A stretch of DNA of 64,000 bases from Streptomyces verrucosisporus. GTDB lineage: Bacteria > Actinomycetota > Actinomycetes > Streptomycetales > Streptomycetaceae. How positions within the stretch are numbered: position 1 is the first letter of the stretch; each line of letters starts with the position of its first letter. A program made the translations under genes and the position numbers. The stretch spans positions 186,001 to 250,000 of the forward strand of contig NZ_JADEYH010000001.1 of NCBI RefSeq assembly GCF_017114865.1. Reading direction: 5' to 3'. Below the pieces are notes generated by a model. The model was given only the letters and a program-made list of their open reading frames with translations. It searched no databases and had not been told where the DNA came from. Of the stretch, positions 34,145-41,090 are shown piece by piece.

Positions 34145-34558
34145 GTGACGACGCAGCAGCGGCTCAAGAACATGGACTGGTTGCTCAAGGACCTGGCCGT
34201 CACCGTCCCCCGCACCCGGCACATCGTCCTGCTCTCCGCCGACGGCCTGTGCATGGCCCGGTGGGGCGGCGACAAGGACGCGGCCGACCGGCTGGCCGCG
34301 GCCTCCTCCGGCCTCAAGAGCCTGGCGCAGTCGGTGGCCGCGGAGTTCCCGCACAGCGAGGGCGGTGTGCGCATGGTCGTGCTGGAGGTGGACGGCGGCT
34401 TCTTCTACCTCATGGCGGCCGCCGCCAACTCCTGCCTGGCGGTGACCGCCGACGAGGGGGTGGACGCCGGACTGATGAGCCAGCGGATGAGGGATCTGGT
34501 CACCAGGATCGGCGACCACCTCGCCAGTCCGCCCCGGGCCCCAGAGCAGGCCCCGTGA
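34145..34558 (+). CDS. cvnB: Conservon CvnB: roadblock/LC7 protein
   Basis: This 137-residue roadblock/LC7 domain protein starts VTTQQRLKNMDWLLKDLAV and continues with HIVLLSADGLCMARW, GLKSLAQSVA and YLMAAAANSCLAV, all typical of CvnB. Family members regulate the small GTPase CvnD. GTG at 34145 has AGGTGA at 7 nt; GTG at 34112, overlapping the cvnA stop, is an alternative that would add 11 residues. The stop overlaps the cvnC start (GTGA). Confidence 0.9.
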   Translation: MTTQQRLKNMDWLLKDLAVTVPRTRHIVLLSADGLCMARWGGDKDAADRLAAASSGLKSLAQSVAAEFPHSEGGVRMVVLEVDGGFFYLMAAAANSCLAVTADEGVDAGLMSQRMRDLVTRIGDHLASPPRAPEQAP

Positions 34559-34938
34559 GCGGGGACGGCCGGGCAGCGGGGGAGGGGGACTGGGAGGAGG
34601 GCACGCCCGTCCCCCTGTACATCGTCACCGGCGGGCGCACCGAGGCCGGGGAGGAACGGGTGCTCGACCTGGTCACGCTGATCGTGGCCCGGTCCGAGCC
34701 GCAGCCGGGGATGCGCCCCGAGCACGTCTCCATCCTGCGCATGTGCACCGGCCCGCTCTCCGTGGCCGAACTGTCCGCGTACCTGGACCTGCCGTTCAGC
34801 GCCGTCCAGGTGCTGCTGGCGGATCTGGTCGGCGACTGCCTGGTGGAGGCGCGGCAGACCCGCGCGGCGCACACGGCGGCCGCGGACCCCGACGTCGAGA
34901 TCCTGAAAGCGCTGATCGATGGACTGCAACGACTGTAG
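34555..34938 (+). CDS. cvnC: Conservon CvnC: DUF742 protein
   Basis: This 127-residue DUF742 protein has the family pattern VPLYIVTGGRTE, LDLVTLIVARS, PGMRPEHVSILRMC and a winged-helix-like LSVAELSAYLDLPFSAVQVLLADL. It begins with GTG overlapping the cvnB stop and overlaps cvnD by 20 nt. It is a component of the Cvn complex; its exact role is not established. Confidence 0.92.
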   Translation: MSGDGRAAGEGDWEEGTPVPLYIVTGGRTEAGEERVLDLVTLIVARSEPQPGMRPEHVSILRMCTGPLSVAELSAYLDLPFSAVQVLLADLVGDCLVEARQTRAAHTAAADPDVEILKALIDGLQRL

Positions 34939-35542
34939 AACGCCGCCCGGCCCGCGGCGCGAGGACCTGCTGCCGGCCTCCGCTGAGAGATCGGTCAAGG
35001 TGGTCGTCGTCGGGGGCTTCGGCGTCGGCAAGACGACCATGGTGGGCTCCGTCAGCGAGATCCGCCCCCTGACCACCGAGGAGACGATGACCCAGGCCGG
35101 GGTCGGCGTGGACGACCTCTCCGGCGTGGAGCGCAAGACCGAGACGACCGTGGCCATGGACTTCGGCCGGATCACCCTCGACGAACGGCTCGTCCTCTAC
35201 CTGTTCGGCACACCCGGCCAGCAGCGCTTCTGGTTCCTGTGGAACGGCGTGATCGCGGGCGCGCTGGGCGCGGTGGTGCTGGTGGACACCCGGCGGCTGG
35301 AGGAGAGCTTCCCCGCCATGGACCGCCTGGAGCAGGGCGGCGTCCCCTTCGTCGTCGCCGCCGACAACTTCCCCGGCGCCCCCGTCCATCCCGCCCGTGA
35401 GCTGCGGTCCGCGCTCGACCTGCCCGGGCACGTCCCCGTCGTCGACTGCGACGCCCGCAGATCCGACTCCAGCCGCGACGTCCTGCTGACGCTGATGCAC
35501 CACCTCCACGACTCCGCCACCGCGACCCGGGAGGTCCTGTGA
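34919..35542 (+). CDS. cvnD: Conservon CvnD: small GTP-binding protein
   Basis: This 207-residue Ras-like ATP/GTP-binding protein has P-loop GGFGVGKTTMVGSVSE, switch region TEETMTQAG and DERLVLYLFGTPGQQRFWFLW (G3-like). The start ATG lies inside the end of cvnC (20-nt overlap). Its stop overlaps the P450 gene start (GTGA), so all five genes form one transcript. It is expected to interact with CvnA and CvnB in nucleotide-dependent signalling. Confidence 0.93.
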   Translation: MDCNDCRTPPGPRREDLLPASAERSVKVVVVGGFGVGKTTMVGSVSEIRPLTTEETMTQAGVGVDDLSGVERKTETTVAMDFGRITLDERLVLYLFGTPGQQRFWFLWNGVIAGALGAVVLVDTRRLEESFPAMDRLEQGGVPFVVAADNFPGAPVHPARELRSALDLPGHVPVVDCDARRSDSSRDVLLTLMHHLHDSATATREVL

Positions 35543-36648
35543 GCACGCCGCCCTTCCCCGGACCGTCCGCCGCGCACGGCGGGATCCCGGCCGCCGGCGC
35601 GGGGCGGGCCGAACTGGTCGGCCAGTTCGCCCTGTCGCTGCCCATGATGGTGCTGACCGACCTCTGCGGGCTGCTGGAGGAGGGGGCGCGGCTGGTCACG
35701 GCCAGCCGGCAGCTCGTCGGCGGTACGCGGAAAGCGCTGGAGGCCGACCGGCACATCCACGGGATCCTGGGCCGGCTGGTCGCCGCCAAGCACCGGGCGC
35801 CCGGCCCCGACCTGGCCTCCTGGCTGATCGAGCACGAGGCCGCGCTCAGCGACGACGAGGTCCGCCAGCACCTGCGGCTCGTCCTCGTCCTGGCCCACGA
35901 GGCCACCACCAACCTGATGGTCAACACACTGCGGATGGTGCTGACCGACCCGCGCTTCCGGGGCACCCTCCACGGCGGCCAGATGACCCTCCCGGCCGCC
36001 GTGGAGCAGATCCTGTGGGACGAGCCGCCGCTGACGGTGCTGCCCGCGCGGTTCCCCAGGTACGACATGGAGATCGCCGGGCGCGAGATCCGCGAGGGCG
36101 ATCTGCTGCTGCTCGGCCTGGCGGCCGGGAACGCCGACCCGGCCACCGGGCGCACCACGGGCCAGGAGATGTACGGCAACCGCTCGCACCTGTCGTTCAA
36201 CAGCGGGCCGCACGAGTGCCCGGGCCAGGACATCGGGCGGGCCGTCACCGGCTCCGGGATCGACACCCTGATCGCCAGACTGCCGGACCTGCGGCTGGCC
36301 GTCCCCGGGGAGGAGCTGACCTGGACCTCCTCGTCCTGGTCGCGCCGTCTGGACGCGCTGCCGGTGCGGTTCACCCCGCGCCACGACCGCGACCCGTTCG
36401 CCCGTCCCCCGGCCGGCGGACGCCGGCCGGGGGACGGGCGCGGCCGCCGGAACCCCGGACGGCGCGGGCGGTGCGGCGCGCACGGAACCGGGCCGCGGGC
36501 CGGCCGGCCTGTGGCGGCGCCTGCGGGGACGCGTTCAGCCGGGATGACGGCCGGGACGGCGGCCGGGGGACGCGGCACTAGCGGGAGAGCGCGTCGCGCA
36601 CGGCCTCCTCGCTGCGCCCCACGACCGCCGAGCCGTCGTCGGCGGTGA
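35539..36648 (+). CDS. Conservon cytochrome P450, gutted: N-terminal region deleted and stop codon lost
   Basis: The product is CYP156/157-like but abnormal. After about 23 N-terminal residues the sequence jumps to RAELVGQFALSLPMMVLTDL, which in the family lies near helices D-E, so roughly 140-165 residues (helices A-C) seem missing. The I-helix LAHEATTN and the haem ligand loop SFNSGPHECPGQD with Cys are intact. The K-helix reads EQILW, lacking the ExxR arginine, as reported for CYP157C1. The natural end appears to be RFTPRHDRDPF. The frame then runs about 80 residues further, straight through a 19-bp terminator hairpin (36400-36439), and overlaps the convergent ArsC-like gene by 71 bp. It is probably not a working oxygenase. 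Confidence 0.75.
   Translation: MSTPPFPGPSAAHGGIPAAGAGRAELVGQFALSLPMMVLTDLCGLLEEGARLVTASRQLVGGTRKALEADRHIHGILGRLVAAKHRAPGPDLASWLIEHEAALSDDEVRQHLRLVLVLAHEATTNLMVNTLRMVLTDPRFRGTLHGGQMTLPAAVEQILWDEPPLTVLPARFPRYDMEIAGREIREGDLLLLGLAAGNADPATGRTTGQEMYGNRSHLSFNSGPHECPGQDIGRAVTGSGIDTLIARLPDLRLAVPGEELTWTSSSWSRRLDALPVRFTPRHDRDPFARPPAGGRRPGDGRGRRNPGRRGRCGAHGTGPRAGRPVAAPAGTRSAGMTAGTAAGGRGTSGRARRARPPRCAPRPPSRRRR
36400..36439. terminator. Perfect 19-bp hairpin inside the 3' part of the P450 frame
   Basis: Arms 36400-36418 and 36421-36439 are fully complementary with only GA between them (practical loop of 4 nt). It lies exactly where the P450 coding sequence should have ended, so it is probably the original conservon terminator now read through in frame. 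Confidence 0.8.
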
Positions 36649-36937
36649 TGATCGGACGCTGGATCAGCCGCGGGTGACCGGCCAGCGCGGCGATCCAGCG
36701 GTCCCGCTCGGCGGGCTCCTTCGGCCAGGACCTCAGGCCGAGCTCCTTGGCCTCGGCCTCCTGCGTGCGCGTGACGTCCCAGGGCTCCAGGCCGAGCCGC
36801 TCCAGCACGGCGCGCAGCTCGTCCTCGCTCGGCGGGTCCTCCAGATAGCGGCGGACGGTGTACTCGGCGCCCTCCGTGTCCAGCAGCTTCACCGCGCTGC
36901 GGCACTTCGAGCAGGCGGGATTGATCCAGATCTCCAT
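36578..36937 (-). CDS. ArsC/Spx-family thioredoxin-fold protein
   Basis: This 119-residue protein has the ArsC-like start MEIWINPACSKCRSAVKLLD with CSKC active-site cysteines, YLEDPPSEDEL and the C-terminal RPIITADDGSAVVGR. The family includes arsenate reductases and Spx/YffB-like proteins; the small size and absence of other ars genes mean arsenate reduction is only one possibility. ATG at 36937 is close after GAGG; GTG at 36946 would add three residues. It overlaps the extended P450 frame in convergent orientation. Confidence 0.85.
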   Translation of the reverse strand: MEIWINPACSKCRSAVKLLDTEGAEYTVRRYLEDPPSEDELRAVLERLGLEPWDVTRTQEAEAKELGLRSWPKEPAERDRWIAALAGHPRLIQRPIITADDGSAVVGRSEEAVRDALSR

Positions 36938-36986
36938 GCGCCTCACGGTAATGGCCGTACGGCGGGGACACGGGCGGCCGGCGGCT

Positions 36987-38354
36987 TCACCGAGCCGGCT
37001 CCCGCGAGGGCGCGGCGGGGGACGGGGGAGCGGCGGGGGCGGGCAGGGCCCCGGCCCCGTACAGATGCTCGCGGGCGCCGCGGATCGCCTCGGGGGTGCT
37101 GGGCCAGTCCCGGTCCCCGGGGCCGACGGCGTCCAGCGCGCCGACGGACTCCAGCGCGCGGCGCTGCTCGGGGCGGACCCCGGAGACCAGCACGGTGATG
37201 CCGCGCCGGTGCAGCCTGTCGATCGCGTCCTTCAGCACCAGGGCCCCGGTGGCGTCCACCGTCGTCACCCGCGACATGCGCAGGATCACCACCCGCACGT
37301 CGGCCACCTCCGACAACTCCAGCAGGAAGCGGTGGGCGGCGGCGAAGAACAGCGGCCCGTCCAGGCGGTAGGCGACGATGTGCTCGGCCGGCAGGGCGCG
37401 TTCCTCGTCACCGTGCCCGCCGGGGATGTCGCCGGTGACGTCCATCTGGTCCAGGCGGGCCTGCCGGGCCACCGCCCGCAGGGCGAGGGCGCCCGCGACG
37501 AGCAGGCCGGCGATCACCGCGTACACCAGGTCCAGCACCAGGGTCGTCACGGCGGTCAGGACCAGGACGGCCGCGTCGGAGCGGGTGGCGCGGGTGATCG
37601 CCCGCAGCGATCCGACCTCCACCATGCGCACTGCGGTGGCCAGCAGCACACCGGCCAGTGCGGCCAGCGGGATGCGCGAGACCAGCGGGGCGGCGGCCAG
37701 GACGACGACGGCGAGCACACCGGCGTGCGCCAGCGCCGCCAGCCGCGAGCGGGCGCCGCCGCGTACGTTGACGGCGGTACGGGCTATGGCGCCGGTGGCG
37801 GGCACCCCGCCGAACAGCGGGGAGGCGATGTTGGCCAGGCCCTGCCCGAACAGCTCCCGGTCCGGGTCGTGCCGCTGTCCCACCGTCATGCCGTCGGCCA
37901 CGGAGGCCGACAGCAGGGACTCCAGGGCGGCCAGCGCGGCAACGGCCACCGCCGGGGCGAGCAGCGAGGACAGCGCCGACAGGTCGAGGAGGGACAGCGA
38001 GGGCGCGGGCAGGCCGGGCGGCAGATCGCCGATCGGCTCGGCGCCGTCGAGGCGGAGCACCTCGGTCACGGCGGTCGCGGCGGCCACCGCGACGACGGAG
38101 AACGGGACGGTGGGCCGCCACCGGGCGCCGGCCAGCATCACGGCGGCCACGGCGGTGGCCAGCCCGGCCTCGGGGCCGAGGCCGGAGGAGACGCCGAAGC
38201 CCAGGGCCAGCGGCAGCGCCACGATGGCCACCGTCAGCCCCGCCAGGAGGTCCTGCCGGGGGTGGGCGCGCATGGCGGCGAGGTCGGAGCGGGTGGGCAG
38301 CAGGGAACGGCACGTGGCCAGGGCCGGCCGGGCCCGGCCGGGGGCGGTGCTCAC
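36987..38354 (-). CDS. SulP-family anion transporter with STAS domain, internal deletion suspected
   Basis: This 455-residue protein has a SulP-like start (LLAGLTVAIVALPLALGFGVSSG), a later core (LAALESLLSASVADGMT, GQGLANIASPLFGGVPATGAIARTA) and a C-terminal STAS domain (LDGPLFFAAAHRF, VVILRMSRVTTVDATGALVL). Between AGLATAVAAVML and RWRPTVPF the usual stretch of about 120-145 residues containing the conserved GGPTGA-type motif and several membrane helices is absent. Full-length relatives are near 570 residues. The deletion is in frame, so a shortened protein could be made, but transport is doubtful. GTG at 38354 overlaps the stop of the ArsR gene (GTGA). Confidence 0.8.
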   Translation of the reverse strand: MSTAPGRARPALATCRSLLPTRSDLAAMRAHPRQDLLAGLTVAIVALPLALGFGVSSGLGPEAGLATAVAAVMLAGARWRPTVPFSVVAVAAATAVTEVLRLDGAEPIGDLPPGLPAPSLSLLDLSALSSLLAPAVAVAALAALESLLSASVADGMTVGQRHDPDRELFGQGLANIASPLFGGVPATGAIARTAVNVRGGARSRLAALAHAGVLAVVVLAAAPLVSRIPLAALAGVLLATAVRMVEVGSLRAITRATRSDAAVLVLTAVTTLVLDLVYAVIAGLLVAGALALRAVARQARLDQMDVTGDIPGGHGDEERALPAEHIVAYRLDGPLFFAAAHRFLLELSEVADVRVVILRMSRVTTVDATGALVLKDAIDRLHRRGITVLVSGVRPEQRRALESVGALDAVGPGDRDWPSTPEAIRGAREHLYGAGALPAPAAPPSPAAPSREPAR

Positions 38355-38772
38355 TCGGCGCCGTTCCCTGCGGCTTCGGAGGTGGCCGGCGAGGCGTCCT
38401 GGGGGACGGTCCGGGAGGGGGCTCGGGATGTGTCCCGCAGTTCCGCCAGGAGTTCGTTCTGCCCGGCGAGCATCTCGGTCAGGATCCGGCGCGCGGCCCG
38501 CATCAGCTCCGCGACGTCCCCGCCGGCCAGCTCGTAGACCACGGTGGAGCCCTCGCGGGTGGCGGTGACGATGCCCGAGCGGCGCAGCACCGCGAGCTGC
38601 TGCGAGAGGTTGGGGGGGGCTCGACCTCGATGGCGGCCAGCAGGTCGCGTACCGGCCTCGGACCGTCCTGGAGCAGCTCCAGGACGCGGATGCGGACCGG
38701 ATGCCCCAGCATCCGGAAGAACTCGGCCTTGGCCTGGTACAGCGGAACCGGCACGGGAACCTCGGTCTCCAT
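38351..38772 (-). pseudogene. ArsR-family regulator gene with frameshift in a run of eight C
   Basis: The start METEVPVPVPLYQAKAEFFR, then MLGHPVRIRVLELLQDGP and LLAAIEVEP, is read in one frame; the rest of the winged helix (NLSQQLAVLRRSGIVTATRE, then YELAGGDVAELM) is in another. The switch falls at a run of eight C on the minus strand (38612-38619 as G on the plus strand). Nine or six C would restore one frame and give EPPPNLSQQ or EPPNLSQQ. The total length of 422 nt is not a multiple of three. It may be a mutation, a slippage-prone phase-variable tract, or a sequence error. It would regulate the downstream SulP gene, whose GTG overlaps its stop. Confidence 0.8.
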
Positions 38773-38774
38773 AA

Positions 38775-38782
38775 TTCCGGAA
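38775..38782. promoter_or_regulatory. TTCCGGAA palindrome between ArsR and the deacetylase gene
   Basis: This 8-bp palindrome lies 3 bp upstream of the ArsR start and about 100 bp before the polysaccharide deacetylase. The extended form TTCCGGAAG also occurs at 43706-43714 upstream of the paralogous deacetylase, so it could be a shared operator. Statistical support is limited. Confidence 0.3.
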
Positions 38783-38882
38783 GGTTTCTCCCCCGCGTTT
38801 CCCACCCCCCACCGCGAGCCGGACCGGAGCGCTCCCGGACGAGGAGAGCCGGGCCCGGCCGCGCACCAGGAAGGAACCCGAG

Positions 38883-39635
38883 TTGACCACGACAACGAGC
38901 GCCACTACGGAGGCCGCTGTGGGCCGCCCGCACCGCACGCGCCGCCCGGGCCGTCTGCGCCGCCTCGCGGCGCCCCTGCTGCTCGCCGCCGGTCTCTGCA
39001 TGAGTTCCCTGGCCACGGCGGGGCCGGTCCAGGCCGTGGACAGCACCGTCATCACCTACACCCAGAGCGGCGGCCGGACCGTCTCGTTCACCTTCGACGA
39101 CGGCCCCGACCCCACCCACACCCCCCGCCTGCTGGAAGTGCTGCGCAAGCACAACGTCAAGGCGACCTTCTGCCTGTGGGGCGACCATGTGCGGCAGTAC
39201 CCGTACCTGGTGAGCCGGATCGCCGCCGACGGCCACCGGCTGTGCAACCACTCCATGGCGCACCAGGACATGGGCGGCTGGTCCCAGCAGCAAATACGCC
39301 AGAACCTGGAACAGGTCAACAACGCGATCCGCCAGGCCGCTCAGGGTGCGCAGATCACCTACTTCCGTGGCCCGTACGGCAGTTGGGGCCAGTCCCCGCA
39401 GGTGGCGGCCTCGATGGGGATGCAGCCGCTGGGCTGGCGGGCGGACATCGGCGACTGGCAGCCGCCGGGCACGGGCGAACTGGTCAACCGGATCATGCAG
39501 CGCGTCACGCCCGGGGCCGTGATGCTGATGCACGACGGCGGCGGCGACCGCGGCCAGACCGTCTCGGCCGTCGACCAGACCATCCCGCGACTGAAGGCGC
39601 AGGGCTACACGTTCGACCAGCCGGCCGTCCGCTGA
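38883..39635 (+). CDS. Secreted polysaccharide deacetylase (CE4/NodB), paralogue 1
   Basis: This 250-residue secreted deacetylase removes N- or O-acetyl groups from chitin, peptidoglycan or xylan. It starts at TTG 38883 with GGAAGGAA upstream; a basic region and hydrophobic segment (LAAPLLLAAGLCMSSLATAG) form the signal peptide. NodB motifs are FTFDDGPDPTHTP (Asp-Asp), NHSMAHQD (His ligands), RGPYGSWG, ADIGDWQP and LMHDGGG. It is closely paralogous to 43804-44562, which uses the same TTG start and the same first residues (TTT). It is divergent from the ArsR gene and ends before a strong terminator. Confidence 0.9.
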   Translation: MTTTTSATTEAAVGRPHRTRRPGRLRRLAAPLLLAAGLCMSSLATAGPVQAVDSTVITYTQSGGRTVSFTFDDGPDPTHTPRLLEVLRKHNVKATFCLWGDHVRQYPYLVSRIAADGHRLCNHSMAHQDMGGWSQQQIRQNLEQVNNAIRQAAQGAQITYFRGPYGSWGQSPQVAASMGMQPLGWRADIGDWQPPGTGELVNRIMQRVTPGAVMLMHDGGGDRGQTVSAVDQTIPRLKAQGYTFDQPAVR

Positions 39636-39658
39636 CCCCTCAGGTGCCGCACCGGTAC

Positions 39659-39696
39659 GCACCGGCCCCGGCGGGAATCCCCGCCGGGGCCGGTGC
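39659..39696. terminator. Perfect 17-bp bidirectional hairpin between convergent genes
   Basis: Arms 39659-39675 and 39680-39696 with loop AATC, between the deacetylase stop (39635) and the esterase stop (39714). Confidence 0.85.
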
Positions 39697-39713
39697 CGTC
39701 CCGCCCGCAGGCG

Positions 39714-41063
39714 TCAGACGGTGGTGCAGACGGCGCCGTCCAGGGTGAAGGAGGACGGCTCGCCGGTGTCGCCCGTATGGCTCGCCTGGAAGCCGATCCG
39801 CACACTGGCCCCGGCCGCCAGGGTGGAGTTGTACGAGGCGGGCCTGGCGGTCACCGCACCGCTGCCCGGGCTGTAGCTCGCACCCCAGCCGGCGACGATG
39901 GTCTGGCCCGCGGGCAGGCGGAAGGAGAGCGACCAGCCGTTCAGCGGCGCGCTGCCGGTGTTGGTGACGGTGACGGACGCGGTCAGCCCGGTGTTCCAGG
40001 CGTTGGTGGTGTAGGCGACCCGGCAGGCCCCCGGCTCCGGCTCCGGGTCGGGCTCCGGGTCCGGGTCGGGGTCGGGATCGGTGGAGCCGGTGCCGTCCAG
40101 GCCGAAGAACGCGATGGCCCGGGCCGCCATGCCGCCGGCGGGCAGGGAGTGCCCGGTCCCCTGGACGCTGACGGCCTCCACCGGGGCCTGGTCACCGGTG
40201 CCGCCGTAGCGGGTGCGGACCCAGTTCGACTGCGGCCGGTCGGTGTACGCGGGCGTCGGGCTCACCCCGTGGACGTCCGTCCACTGCTCGATCTGCTCGT
40301 TGAAGTTGGGATAGCGCAGGGTGCTGTCCTCGGTGCCGTGCCAGATCTGCATCCGGGGCCGCGGCCCGCTGTAGCCGGGGTACGCGCCGCGCGCCAGGTC
40401 GCCCCACTGCCGCGGCGTCCTGTCCACGGTGCCGTTCGCGCAGGCGCTGTTCCAGCCCGAGCCGTCGGTGGTGGCGAAGCAGGAGTGCGGCACGCCCGCG
40501 AAGGCCGCGCCCGCCTTGAACACGTCCGGGTAGTTGCCCACCAGGACGTTGGTCATCATCGCCCCCGAGGAGGCGCCGGTGACGTAGATCCGGTCCGGGT
40601 CGGCGTTCAGACGCTGCTGCACGTAACCCACCATCGAGCGGATGCCCACCGGGTCGCTGCCCCCGTCGCGCCGCAGCGCCTGCGGCGAGGAGACGTCGAA
40701 GCAGTTGCCGCTGCGGGTCGCCGACGGGTAGACCACGACGAACCCGTACCGGTCGGCCAGCGAGGCGAACTCGGTGCCGGAGTGGAACGCCGGGCCGGAG
40801 CCGGTGCAGTAGTGCACCGCCACCAGCACCGGCGGACGCTCCTGGACGTTGTCGGGCACGTACAGGTGCATGCGCAGACTGCTGGGGTTGCTGCCGAAGT
40901 TCGTCACCTCGGTCAGGGAGGCGGCGGAGGCCGGGGGCGCGGCCAGGGCCAGCAGGAGGGCCGCCATCATGGGCAGCACACCTCCCAGCAGCGCCGTCAG
41001 GCGCGATCCGGCCCGGCGCCCTCCGGATCCCCGTGCCGCCTCGCGCACGGATCTGTCGGTCAT
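39714..41063 (-). CDS. Secreted PHB-depolymerase-type esterase with CBM2 module
   Basis: This 449-residue secreted esterase has a signal peptide ending near ASA/ASLT. The catalytic domain is of the PHB depolymerase/CE1 (feruloyl or acetylxylan esterase) type: VLVAVHYCTGSG, the nucleophile motif GASSGAM, an Asp in the HGTED region and the His near GTGHSLPAGG. A linker DPDPDPDPEPDPEPEP leads to a C-terminal family 2 carbohydrate-binding module (AYTTNAWNTGLTASVTVTN, SGAVTARPASYN). CBM2 suggests binding to cellulose, xylan or chitin, so polysaccharide de-esterification is more likely than PHB breakdown. ATG at 41063 follows GAAGGAG. The divergent regulator starts only 27 bp away. Confidence 0.88.
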   Translation of the reverse strand: MTDRSVREAARGSGGRRAGSRLTALLGGVLPMMAALLLALAAPPASAASLTEVTNFGSNPSSLRMHLYVPDNVQERPPVLVAVHYCTGSGPAFHSGTEFASLADRYGFVVVYPSATRSGNCFDVSSPQALRRDGGSDPVGIRSMVGYVQQRLNADPDRIYVTGASSGAMMTNVLVGNYPDVFKAGAAFAGVPHSCFATTDGSGWNSACANGTVDRTPRQWGDLARGAYPGYSGPRPRMQIWHGTEDSTLRYPNFNEQIEQWTDVHGVSPTPAYTDRPQSNWVRTRYGGTGDQAPVEAVSVQGTGHSLPAGGMAARAIAFFGLDGTGSTDPDPDPDPEPDPEPEPGACRVAYTTNAWNTGLTASVTVTNTGSAPLNGWSLSFRLPAGQTIVAGWGASYSPGSGAVTARPASYNSTLAAGASVRIGFQASHTGDTGEPSSFTLDGAVCTTV

Positions 41064-41090
41064 CTCCGTCTCCTTCCTAGACTGCGGAAC

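Noticed and set aside
36578..38772. Arsenic resistance cluster (ArsC-like, SulP, ArsR-type)
   Set aside because: No arsenite pump or MerR/ArsR operator pattern is seen; the ArsR gene is coupled to SulP, and ArsC-fold proteins have many roles.
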